This document shows positions 35,021 to 43,088 of a stretch of DNA of 64,000 nucleotides, piece by piece. The translations under genes were made by a program, and so were the position numbers. The notes below the pieces were generated by a model. That model did not search any database. It was not told the DNA's origin and worked only from the letters and a program-made list of their open reading frames with translations. The stretch's first letter is position 1, and the number at the start of each line of letters is the position of its first letter. This stretch comes from Oscillospiraceae bacterium (lineage in GTDB: Bacteria > Bacillota > Clostridia > Oscillospirales > Oscillospiraceae), in the NCBI GenBank assembly GCA_009787625.1, contig WQSX01000001.1:62001-126000 (forward strand), written 5' to 3'.

Positions 35021-37357
35021 ATGGACATGGCTAATGATAATAGGGCGAAGATTATTGTTGTGGATGACGAGAGGTTGAGCTTGGCTTCTGCAAAAAAGTG
35101 TCTTGCTGACAACTACAAAGTATTCACCTCATCTTCAGGGGAAAATCTTTTTAAGCTCCTCTCGAAAATCACACCCAGCCTTATCCTTTTAGATGTCGAA
35201 ATGCCGGGCGAGGACGGATATTCGGTCATAAAAAAACTCAAAGCCGATGAAAAAACATCAGATATTCCTGTAATTTTCCTGACCGGAAAAAGTAGCCCCG
35301 AGGATGAAATTAAAGGCTTAGAGCTCGGTGCGGCAGATTATGTGATGAAGCCATTTTCTGAAGAGCTACTAAACCGTCGCATTAAAATGCACCTCGATAT
35401 CCAAACTCAAAAAGAGGAGCTCTATGAAGCGATTCGTGCAGCCAATGTGGCAAATGAAGCAAAAACAACGTTCATTGCGACGATGAGCCACGAGATGAGA
35501 ACACCTCTAAATGCAATATTGGGTTTTACGGAGCTTACACTGGATGAATATGGTCTCAGCGACAAGGTGACTTCAAATCTTTCAAAGGTCGAACAGGCAG
35601 GGCAAACACTGCTCAACATAGTCAGCGATATTTTAGACATATCGAAAATTGAAACCGGAATGTTTGAGCTATATCCGGTGGAATATGAAGTGCCGCCCCG
35701 CATTAACGACATGGTAAACCAATGCATCGTATACAAAGGAGATAAGGATATTGAGTTTGAGCTAATTATTGGCGATGATTTTCCAACACATATGTTCGGC
35801 GATGATTTGAGAGTTAAGCAAATTTTCGTCAATCTTCTGTCAAACGCATTTAAATATACACCCGCAGGAACAGTCACTTTTTCCCTTGAGTGTGAGCGTA
35901 AAGGTGATGAATGTCATATAATCGCATCGGTCAGCGATACGGGACCCGGAATGCGCCCCGAAGCTCTTGCACATATTTTCGAAGATTATTATCAAGCCGA
36001 TGCACAAGCAAACCGAAAAATCGCAGGGACAGGACTTGGGCTCTCAATCGCCCGCAGGCTTGCGCGAATGATGGGTGGAGACATTACCGTCCAAAGCGAG
36101 ATTGGGCTGGGGAGTACCTTCACCATAACCCTCATTCAGGAGTTTGTCTCTGATGGTGCCATAGATAAAAAGACAGTAGAGCTTCTTAAAAATCACACCT
36201 ATGTTTCTGAATTGCGCCATAAGTGGAATAATCCGTTGCGTATGAGTTTGCCATATGCAAACGTTTTAATTGTAGATGATGTTGAAACAAACCTTGAAAT
36301 TGCTCGCGGGATGCTTATCCGCTACGACATTATGGCTACCTGTGTAACCAGCGGTCCTGCCGCTATTGAAGCCATTCGAGGAGATATCGAGACGGGAAAT
36401 GACCGCTTTAGTGCAGTTTTCATGGACCATATGATGCCCGAAATGGACGGCATTGAAGCCACAAAAATTATCCGTGAGCTTGGTTCTAATTATGCAAAAA
36501 ATATTCCTATCATAGCCTTTACCGCAAACGCTATCGTCGGAAGCAGAGAAATGTTCCTTGAAGAAGGTTTTCAAGATTTTATATCCAAGCCCATTGAGTC
36601 CACGCGACTGGACCAGATTATTATAAAGTGGATTTATGATGAAAAACGCGAACATCTATGCAAGCTCTGTAAAGATGACAAAAACAAAGAACCCATGTGT
36701 AAGCGGGAATGTATAAAAAACAAAAGGCTCGCATCACAATCCGCTGCGGCCTACGAAAGCACTTCATCTACTTCGATGTTTGCAGATTTTATTATTACTG
36801 ATATTGATTATCAGCGCGGAGTTGAACGATTTGCCGGTGATGAGCAAGCATATATAAGCGTGCTTCGCACCTTCTCCAAGAACACTCCGATGGTGCTTGA
36901 AAACACCCGTTCGTTAGATGAAAAAGACCCAAGTGCATACATCACTGCCGTTCATGGACTGAAGGGTGCATGTTACGGGATTTGCGCCGATGAAGTCGGA
37001 GATCTGGGTAAGGCTCTTGAGTTTGCAGGTGCAGATGGGGATTTCGACTTTATTTCGAAAAATAATGATGCGTTTGTCGTGCGTATGAGCTCGCTTATTT
37101 CAGAACTTGACGACTTTATAGATTCCTTAACTGATGATTCAAAAAAAGAATTGAAAGAAGCTCCGGATACAGGAATGCTAAAAACTGTTCTCGAAGCCTG
37201 CAAAAATCACAGCATGTTCGACACCGACGACGCTGTAGCTGAGTTAGAAAAATTTGAATATTCCTCAAACGGCGACCTAGTACCATGGTTACGAGAAATG
37301 GCAGATAAAATGGAATATTCAGAAATAATCAAGCGACTTGAAGATATGCTGAAGTGA
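35021..37357 (+). CDS. REC-HisKA-HATPase-REC-Cys4-HPt hybrid kinase
   Basis: This 778-residue soluble protein begins with a receiver (Asp58 in LLDVEMPGEDG). HisKA follows (His157 in TMSHEMRTPLNAI), then HATPase (NLLSNAFKYT, DTGPGM, GTGLGLSIARR), a second receiver (Asp469 in FMDHMMPEMDG) and an HPt domain (His645 in AVHGLKGACYG). Between the second receiver and HPt lies a four-cysteine cluster at 547, 550, 560 and 564 (CxxC...CxxxC) that could bind zinc or an Fe-S cluster. The second receiver closely resembles that of the hydrogenase-kinase (shared FMDHMMP and a MFLE-GF-DF--KPI pattern), so the two are paralogues. With its own receiver input and no sensor, it probably takes signals from the adjacent hydrogenase proteins. 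Confidence 0.9.
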   Translation: MDMANDNRAKIIVVDDERLSLASAKKCLADNYKVFTSSSGENLFKLLSKITPSLILLDVEMPGEDGYSVIKKLKADEKTSDIPVIFLTGKSSPEDEIKGLELGAADYVMKPFSEELLNRRIKMHLDIQTQKEELYEAIRAANVANEAKTTFIATMSHEMRTPLNAILGFTELTLDEYGLSDKVTSNLSKVEQAGQTLLNIVSDILDISKIETGMFELYPVEYEVPPRINDMVNQCIVYKGDKDIEFELIIGDDFPTHMFGDDLRVKQIFVNLLSNAFKYTPAGTVTFSLECERKGDECHIIASVSDTGPGMRPEALAHIFEDYYQADAQANRKIAGTGLGLSIARRLARMMGGDITVQSEIGLGSTFTITLIQEFVSDGAIDKKTVELLKNHTYVSELRHKWNNPLRMSLPYANVLIVDDVETNLEIARGMLIRYDIMATCVTSGPAAIEAIRGDIETGNDRFSAVFMDHMMPEMDGIEATKIIRELGSNYAKNIPIIAFTANAIVGSREMFLEEGFQDFISKPIESTRLDQIIIKWIYDEKREHLCKLCKDDKNKEPMCKRECIKNKRLASQSAAAYESTSSTSMFADFIITDIDYQRGVERFAGDEQAYISVLRTFSKNTPMVLENTRSLDEKDPSAYITAVHGLKGACYGICADEVGDLGKALEFAGADGDFDFISKNNDAFVVRMSSLISELDDFIDSLTDDSKKELKEAPDTGMLKTVLEACKNHSMFDTDDAVAELEKFEYSSNGDLVPWLREMADKMEYSEIIKRLEDMLK

Positions 37358-37380
37358 TATTCGTAACAAGTAAAAGCTAA

Positions 37381-37476
37381 GCAGAGGGTGGGTTGTTTGC
37401 TACGCTTTTTTGCGAGCCATCGGGCTATACACCGCTGTTCTCGCAAAAAAGACTCCGCAAACAACTCACCCTCTGC
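37381..37476. repeat. Dispersed ~97-bp palindrome, copy A
   Basis: Outer arms 37381-37400 and 37457-37476 pair with one mismatch. Inner arms CTTTTTTGCGAG (37405-37416) and CTCGCAAAAAAG (37440-37451) are perfect. The 23-nt centre (37417-37439, CCATCGGG...CACCGCTGTT) is shared with copies B (42869) and C (52783). It lies between convergent genes. Confidence 0.85.
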
Positions 37477-37494
37477 GTCAATCAACGAAAAATT

Positions 37495-38862
37495 TTACTT
37501 ACCAACACAAAACCTTTCAAATATTCGTGAGATAATCTCTTCTCTGACGGTTGCACCTGTCAGCTCTCCTATTGCCGACAAGGCGAGCTCTATATCCGTA
37601 AGAACAGCGTCAGATGTGACCAAGGCGACTAACGCTTCTTTTGCATTTTGTAAGCTTTCCACAGCTTTTGCCAGAGCCTCTGATTGCCTTTGGTTCGTGA
37701 TTATTTCCCCTGCCGCTTGCGTCGGTTCGGGGAATTGTTTTGCTATTTCTTCAATCAAATCTTCAACTCCGTCCCCCGAAAGTGCAGAGGTGTAGCATAT
37801 GGGGAATTTTTGCGTTTCCAGCTCCGCTATGTCAAATGTCTGCTCTAAATCTATTTTGTTTATTACCGCGATTTTCGGTGTATCACCGGGAATCTTTCCG
37901 ATAATTTCAAAATCCTCGCTACATAGTGGCTGTGTTGTATCGAAAACTACTATTACGAGCTTTGCTTTTTCAAGTGCTGAGATGGTTCGCTTAACTCCAA
38001 GTTGCTCTACTGTATCGCTCGTGGCTCTCACGCCTGCGGTATCAATCAAGTGCAGAAGATTATTTCCAACTCTTATTTTCTCCTCTATTGTATCTCTTGT
38101 TGTGCCGGGAATGTCCGTCACAATAGCACGCTCATAACCCAGTATTGCATTTAAAAGCGATGATTTACCCGTGTTTGTTCTTCCGACAATGGCTGTAGGT
38201 ATACCTTCTTTCAGCAATCGACCCCTCTCATAAGTTTTGAGAAGTTTCTCCAGTTCGATAATCGCTTCGGTCAATGTTTCGTTGTAGCTCTGTAGCTCAA
38301 ACTCATCTATGTCCTCATCGGGATAATCTATAACAGCGTGAAAATGGGCTATTATATCGAGCAATTTGTCGTAAATTTGTGTCATCTTCTGCCCGACTAC
38401 GCCCTTTAACTGCGCCGCCGCATTTTTTGCAATGGCAGAAGTTTCGGACTCGATAATGTCAATGACAGCTTCAGCTTGAGTTAGATCCATCTTGCCGTTT
38501 AGAAATGCTCGCTCAGTGAACTCGCCCGGCTTTGCAGTGCGCACCCTTTGCCTGTTTAAAAGTTGCATAATTTCAGCGAGCACAGTCGGGGAACCGTGGC
38601 AATACAGCTCCGCCATATTTTCTCCTGTGTAACTGTTCGGAGCAGGGAAAACAGCACACATGCAAACATCAAGGAGTTCACCCCTTTCGTTTACAATCTC
38701 ACCGTAATACATATGGCGGTCTTTGGCGAATTTAGAGGAGCTTTTTACGGAGCGGCGAAAAATGTTGTCCGTAATGGTCAGTGCCGAGTCCCCGCTAATT
38801 CGGATAATTCCGATTGCCGTAATAAATTCACCCGTAGCTATGGCGGCAATAGTATCTGGCAT
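37495..38862 (-). CDS. mnmE: tRNA modification GTPase MnmE
   Basis: This 455-residue protein works with MnmG to place carboxymethylaminomethyl groups on wobble uridines. The N-terminal folate-binding domain begins DTIAAIATGEFITAIGIIRISG across the first 25 residues. The G domain has the P-loop GRTNTGKSSLL, the DTAG motif and NKID. It ends with the catalytic CVGK. The length is normal. GAAAGGA precedes ATG 38862. mnmE usually sits beside mnmG, rsmG and jag near the origin; here it is alone. Confidence 0.97.
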   Translation of the reverse strand: MPDTIAAIATGEFITAIGIIRISGDSALTITDNIFRRSVKSSSKFAKDRHMYYGEIVNERGELLDVCMCAVFPAPNSYTGENMAELYCHGSPTVLAEIMQLLNRQRVRTAKPGEFTERAFLNGKMDLTQAEAVIDIIESETSAIAKNAAAQLKGVVGQKMTQIYDKLLDIIAHFHAVIDYPDEDIDEFELQSYNETLTEAIIELEKLLKTYERGRLLKEGIPTAIVGRTNTGKSSLLNAILGYERAIVTDIPGTTRDTIEEKIRVGNNLLHLIDTAGVRATSDTVEQLGVKRTISALEKAKLVIVVFDTTQPLCSEDFEIIGKIPGDTPKIAVINKIDLEQTFDIAELETQKFPICYTSALSGDGVEDLIEEIAKQFPEPTQAAGEIITNQRQSEALAKAVESLQNAKEALVALVTSDAVLTDIELALSAIGELTGATVREEIISRIFERFCVGK

Positions 38863-38872
38863 TATTGTGCAT

Positions 38873-38895
38873 TCCTTTCAAGAATATTTCAGGCG
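38873..38895 (-). promoter_or_regulatory. Bipartite leader box with RBS before mnmE
   Basis: On the minus strand, GCGCCTGAA (38895-38887), 7 nt, then GAAAGGA (38879-38873). Confidence 0.45.
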
Positions 38896-38909
38896 CAAGA
38901 AGTACCCTA

Positions 38910-38938
38910 TTCACAAATTGACTATTTTGTAGTATATT
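38910..38938 (+). promoter_or_regulatory. Promoter for the thioesterase gene
   Basis: TTCACA (38910-38915), a 17-bp spacer and TATATT (38933-38938), 39 nt before ATG 38978. Confidence 0.5.
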
Positions 38939-38977
38939 AGAAAATGATAGATTACGCAAGAAGGAGAGAAGAAATAA

Positions 38978-39394
38978 ATGTACGAATATTCACGCCCTGT
39001 TTTTTACTATGAAACTGACCAGATGGGGGTTGTTCATCATTCAAACTATGCAAGATGGCTCGAAGAAGCACGGTCATACTTTTTTGATGAACATGACCTT
39101 GCATATGTAGTCACAGAGAGCTTAGGGGTTATGTGTCCTATCACAGACCTCAATGTAAAATTCAAGTTTCCCGCAAAGTTTGGTGATGTATTCACAGTAA
39201 AGCTCCGTTTGATCAAATATACAGGTGTGCGTTTTCGAGTAGAATATGAAATAGTCAACCAAGACGGCAAACTGCTTCTCTACGGTGAAAGCGCACATGC
39301 CTTCATCGACAAAGAACTCAGACCGATAGCACTCCCAAAAGTTATACCGGACAGACACGAGAGAATGAAAAAATTACTGGAGCAACAGCTATGA
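38978..39394 (+). CDS. YbgC/FadM-type acyl-CoA thioesterase
   Basis: This 138-residue hotdog-fold enzyme hydrolyses acyl-CoA or similar thioesters; the substrate is unknown. The family signature YYETDQMGVVHHSNYARWLEEAR (residues 9-31) contains the catalytic Asp. The start has AAGGAGAG upstream. Its stop overlaps the start of the next gene by 4 nt (ATGA), so the two are translationally coupled despite unrelated functions. Confidence 0.9.
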   Translation: MYEYSRPVFYYETDQMGVVHHSNYARWLEEARSYFFDEHDLAYVVTESLGVMCPITDLNVKFKFPAKFGDVFTVKLRLIKYTGVRFRVEYEIVNQDGKLLLYGESAHAFIDKELRPIALPKVIPDRHERMKKLLEQQL

Positions 39395-41859
39395 AAATTT
39401 TAGCCATATTGCTTGTGTTTCTTGCCTTTTTGCTCGTAGGGTGCGAAAATAACGGTGAAGAAGAAAGTAGTGTAGAAGAAAACCAAGCTCTACCTGAGTA
39501 CGTGGAAGAAATACCTGACATAGAGTTACCACTTTTCACATTCACTCAGGATAATATGCCGAGGATATCAGGATCGCCGGCTCTTGCTCCGCTTGCCGAA
39601 GCGGCAAAAAGTGTTTTACTGGCTGAGCCGCGCGAAGCGGCACGGCCACACCTTGCCTTTACAAGAACAGCAGAAGCCTTTCGCAATCTGGCGGCAGGAG
39701 AATCGGACATAATACTTGTCTCAGAGCTGTCACCAAGCCTTATCGATGAACTGCCGGGACTAAACGTAATCATGCAGCCCATCGCTTTAGATGCACTGGT
39801 TTTTATCGTCTGCCCTACAAATCCGGTAGATAATTTATCAACAGAGCAGCTCAGAGGCATTTTCTCAGGAGAAATCACAAACTGGCAACAAGTAGGTGGT
39901 AACGATATCGAGATTTCCGGTTTCCAAAGAAACGAAGAATCTGCAAGCCGTGTACTGGCAGAAAGATTAGTAATGGCAGGACAACAAATGGTACTGCGGC
40001 TGTTACCATCATATGCAACGGAATTTGACGATGACTTTCTGATATCTGCAATGAGGGGCTTTGACGGCTCTCCGGGAGCGATTGGTTACGCATTTCTGCA
40101 CAGTGTAGAAAACTCAGGATTCACAGATGGAGTAAAAATACTATCCATAGACGGAATAAATCCAGAGTACAGCACAATAGCATCAGGAAATTATCCATTT
40201 ACGAACAATTATTATGCAGTAATAATTGCAGATGAGCCACAGGACAGTTCCACCCGCATTTTATTTAACTGGCTATTATCAGAGGACGGACAGTATCTGA
40301 TGGACTTTGAAAACTACGTGCCGATAAGTGAAAGCTTAAATCATGACATAACGAACCTACCCGAAATGAGCGTGGACGTTGAGACGAATTTCTCAGCTCT
40401 GACAAGCTTTGAACCAATTCACAGCAACTTTTCAGGATTTATTAGTCTAACACTGAACGAACTTTTGCCATCAAACGATTACGGAACGCTTCTACCATAC
40501 GCCGGAACGGTTACACTGAGTGACGGAAGTATTGAAACTGCCGGATACGGGTTTGTGACCACAGAAGGGGTTTTAGTGACGAATCTTATATTTGACGAAA
40601 TAACAAGAGCAACCTATAATTCAGCAAGCGGCGCTGAGCCACGTCCTGCATACAGCCTGCGAATTCTCTCACACGATACAGGGGAGTTTGGTTATTCGGA
40701 AGCTATGGCAGTTACAGCACTCGATGGCAGTTGGGTTACGCCGTTTGAATATGTGAGTGTGGCATTTTCGGACGAAGTAATGTTTTTGGTTCGAGAGTTT
40801 GATACATTCAACATTGATGTTCTTGACTATAGCGGTCAACAGCTATATAACATGCTTGATTTAGACTGGATCGACAGAATATCTGAAGATTACTGGGCGG
40901 AACTGTTACTATACAATGTGAGTGAAGGAGTTGTGTTTATACCACTCACAGATGGACGTGTGGGACTTATGGACGCATTGACCGGAGAACTCAGAGAAAC
41001 TGAGTTTTACGGAGCACTGAATTTTTCAGAAGGACTTGCAGCGGTTTTAACAAATATCAGTGACGGACTATGGGGATTTGCGAACAAAGACCTTGAACTA
41101 ATTATAGAATCAAGATTTATTATTCCGACAGTATTCAGAGGAGGACGAGCCGCAGTTATGACCGTCGGCGGGAACGAGCATATAATAGATATCAGCGGAG
41201 AAATCATATTCTCCGCACCTGAAGGATATATGATTGTTATGCATCAAGATTCTTCAGGATTTTCGGTATTTTCAATGGAGACATGGGATACGCCGAGATT
41301 TTACAGCAATGATTTTGTGGAAATCACGAGTCTCGCAAATCCCGCTTTACTCGGAAGCGACCCTGCTATAAAATTTCTCGGAAACGGATGGCACACAGCT
41401 CTGGTAGAGGACGGAGTCTGGCTGTTCGATGGAGAAACAGAAATAATGCTCTCGGAACATCGCTATATTATCGAAGTAGTGCAAAACTACATAATATTCT
41501 CCGAATCAGATCTGATTTCAGGGCGTGACATACTTGGCGTAATGCACACAGACGGCACTGAGCTGATAACACCAACGAACGCTTTAAATATCACACCTAT
41601 CATTGACAACACGGGTGTTAGAGGATTTATACTAAATACTAACGCCATAGGTACACACTTTATTGAAGAGCGGTATACCACTGCCGTATATAAACTTTTC
41701 GACACAAGCGGTAATTTACTAAAAACAGACCTAGGCGTACTGATACACGACGCAACAACCAACCTGATTCATGCTGTAGGCACAAATTATTTTGCATGGT
41801 TAGATTTAACAGGCAGTGTAATAGTGAGCATTCCACTCATGGGATATTCTTTTGATTGA
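39391..41859 (+). CDS. PstS-like lipoprotein with a C-terminal WG-repeat-like region
   Basis: The 822-residue protein is exported. Residues 1-18 are a lipoprotein signal with lipobox LVGC (Cys18). Residues about 55-320 resemble PstS-type phosphate-binding domains: ISGSPALAPLAEA, then SDIILVSELS, LVFIVCPTNPVDNLSTEQLRGIFSG and ITNWQQVGG. The C-terminal ~480 residues contain repeated short strands ending in G-x-W/Y-G-F-like turns (VALTNISDGLWGFANKD region, YGFVTTEG, GRVGLMDALTG), similar to WG repeats. No pst transporter genes are nearby, so phosphate uptake is not assured. The fusion may be a cell-surface binding protein. Confidence 0.75.
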   Translation: MKILAILLVFLAFLLVGCENNGEEESSVEENQALPEYVEEIPDIELPLFTFTQDNMPRISGSPALAPLAEAAKSVLLAEPREAARPHLAFTRTAEAFRNLAAGESDIILVSELSPSLIDELPGLNVIMQPIALDALVFIVCPTNPVDNLSTEQLRGIFSGEITNWQQVGGNDIEISGFQRNEESASRVLAERLVMAGQQMVLRLLPSYATEFDDDFLISAMRGFDGSPGAIGYAFLHSVENSGFTDGVKILSIDGINPEYSTIASGNYPFTNNYYAVIIADEPQDSSTRILFNWLLSEDGQYLMDFENYVPISESLNHDITNLPEMSVDVETNFSALTSFEPIHSNFSGFISLTLNELLPSNDYGTLLPYAGTVTLSDGSIETAGYGFVTTEGVLVTNLIFDEITRATYNSASGAEPRPAYSLRILSHDTGEFGYSEAMAVTALDGSWVTPFEYVSVAFSDEVMFLVREFDTFNIDVLDYSGQQLYNMLDLDWIDRISEDYWAELLLYNVSEGVVFIPLTDGRVGLMDALTGELRETEFYGALNFSEGLAAVLTNISDGLWGFANKDLELIIESRFIIPTVFRGGRAAVMTVGGNEHIIDISGEIIFSAPEGYMIVMHQDSSGFSVFSMETWDTPRFYSNDFVEITSLANPALLGSDPAIKFLGNGWHTALVEDGVWLFDGETEIMLSEHRYIIEVVQNYIIFSESDLISGRDILGVMHTDGTELITPTNALNITPIIDNTGVRGFILNTNAIGTHFIEERYTTAVYKLFDTSGNLLKTDLGVLIHDATTNLIHAVGTNYFAWLDLTGSVIVSIPLMGYSFD

Positions 41860-41871
41860 CTGTAAGGGACA

Positions 41872-41901
41872 GCGAGGATACGGAAACTTCCATATCCTCG
41901 C
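41872..41901. terminator. Hairpin between convergent lipoprotein and metA genes
   Basis: GCGAGGATA (41872-41880) pairs perfectly with TATCCTCGC (41893-41901). There is no T-run. Confidence 0.6.
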
Positions 41902-41925
41902 GGGGAACAACAGATGCAGGCAAAA

Positions 41926-42831
41926 TCAAAAGTCATAGGGAGTGACCTGATACACGAAGTAATTCAGCCAATTTGAATACATAAGTTGAGCATGTGCCCG
42001 CCAGTACACGCTTGGTGTATTGGAGGAATCATCGCCCGGAAAATAGTTCTTAGGCATATCAATGTCGAGCCCCTTGTCAGTATCTCTGAAATACTCTAGC
42101 GCAAGAGTATCTGCATCATATTCAGGGTGTCCGGTTATAAATATTTGGCGATTGTTTGCGGATTTTACAGCAAAAACTCCAGCCTCGTCCGACGTAGACA
42201 GCAGTTCGAGCCCAGGCACAGCAAGTATGTCTTTTTCAAGAATCTCAGTGTGCCGCGAATGGGGCATAAAAAACTCATCATCGAACCCACGAAAGAGTCT
42301 GGATTTTGCATTGTGAACTTTATGCATATAGATACCCGAAAGCTTTTTAGCAAGCGGGTATTTTTTTATGCCGTAATGGTAAAACAGAGCCGCCTGCGCT
42401 CCCCAGCATATGTGGAAAGTAGAGTGAACATTAATTTTAGACCACTCCATGATTTCACAGAGTTCACTCCAATAAGTTACATCTTCAAAGTCCATATTCT
42501 CAACGGGCGCACCTGTTATAATCATTCCATCGTAGTGTTCGTTTTTTACCGAGTCAAACGTCCTGTAAAATGAAGAAAGATGCTTTGGGTCAGTATTTTT
42601 TGATCTATGGCTAATAGTCTGCAAAAACTCAATTTCCACCTGCAAGGGAGTATTAGACAACTTTCGAAGAAGTTGAGTTTCAGTGACGATTTTAGTTGGC
42701 ATCAAGTTGAGAATAAGCAGTCTGAGTGGTCGTATATCCTGACTAAGCGCCCGATACTCAGTCATAACAAAAATATTCTCATTCTCAAGAACCTGCCTAG
42801 CAGGAAGATTATCAGGTATCTTTATAGGCAT
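41926..42831 (-). CDS. metA: Homoserine O-acetyltransferase of the MetA family
   Basis: This 301-residue enzyme acylates homoserine for methionine synthesis. Cys142 in HICWGAQ is the acyl-enzyme nucleophile, and HPEYD near residue 235 supplies the His/Glu pair. The residue at position 111 is Glu (TGAPVE); in Bacillus MetA this Glu gives acetyl-CoA specificity, whereas E. coli has Gly and uses succinyl-CoA. So acetyl transfer is predicted despite the usual succinyltransferase name. ATG 42831 follows AAGGAAGGA. The 5' leader contains repeat copy B. No SAM riboswitch or T-box is visible. Confidence 0.93.
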   Translation of the reverse strand: MPIKIPDNLPARQVLENENIFVMTEYRALSQDIRPLRLLILNLMPTKIVTETQLLRKLSNTPLQVEIEFLQTISHRSKNTDPKHLSSFYRTFDSVKNEHYDGMIITGAPVENMDFEDVTYWSELCEIMEWSKINVHSTFHICWGAQAALFYHYGIKKYPLAKKLSGIYMHKVHNAKSRLFRGFDDEFFMPHSRHTEILEKDILAVPGLELLSTSDEAGVFAVKSANNRQIFITGHPEYDADTLALEYFRDTDKGLDIDMPKNYFPGDDSSNTPSVYWRAHAQLMYSNWLNYFVYQVTPYDF

Positions 42832-42868
42832 AAATATGTTCCTTCCTTGTGCTTTTCGCGTGTTTTCC

Positions 42869-42964
42869 GCCTGAAACGGGCAATTTGTTCCGCTTTTTTT
42901 CGAGCCATCGGGATCTACACCGCTGTTCTCGAAAAAAAGACTCCACAAACAGCCCACTTCAGGC
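42869..42964. repeat. Dispersed ~97-bp palindrome, copy B
   Basis: Outer arms 42869-42888 and 42945-42964 pair with four mismatches. Inner arms CTTTTTTTCGAG (42893-42904) and CTCGAAAAAAAG (42928-42939) are perfect. The centre is identical to copy C and differs from copy A at two positions. It lies inside the predicted metA leader. Confidence 0.85.
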
Positions 42965-42981
42965 CACCTGTGTTATTCAAC

Positions 42982-43010
42982 ATAATATAGCAAGAATTCG
43001 CGAAAATCAA
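42982..43010 (-). promoter_or_regulatory. Promoter for metA
   Basis: On the minus strand, TTGATT (43010-43005), a 17-bp spacer and TATTAT (42987-42982). It lies upstream of repeat copy B, so the repeat would be transcribed as a leader of about 140 nt. Confidence 0.55.
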
Positions 43011-43019
43011 CTATTTTGC

Positions 43020-43048
43020 TTCACAAAAAGGTGAAACTTTGGTATACT
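43020..43048 (+). promoter_or_regulatory. Promoter for the XpaC-like gene
   Basis: TTCACA (43020-43025), a 17-bp spacer and TATACT (43043-43048) with an extended TGG before the -10. Confidence 0.55.
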
Positions 43049-43088
43049 GAACAAGTGTGTGCAACATAAAGATATGGGGTAATGGAAA

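Noticed and set aside
42831-42957. Longer MetA with a 42-residue N-terminal extension
   Set aside because: The extension is translated from repeat copy B; family alignment and AAGGAAGGA support ATG 42831.
42832-42990. SAM riboswitch or T-box in the metA leader
   Set aside because: No T-box core (GGUGGNACCGCG) or S-box pattern; the structure there is the dispersed palindrome.
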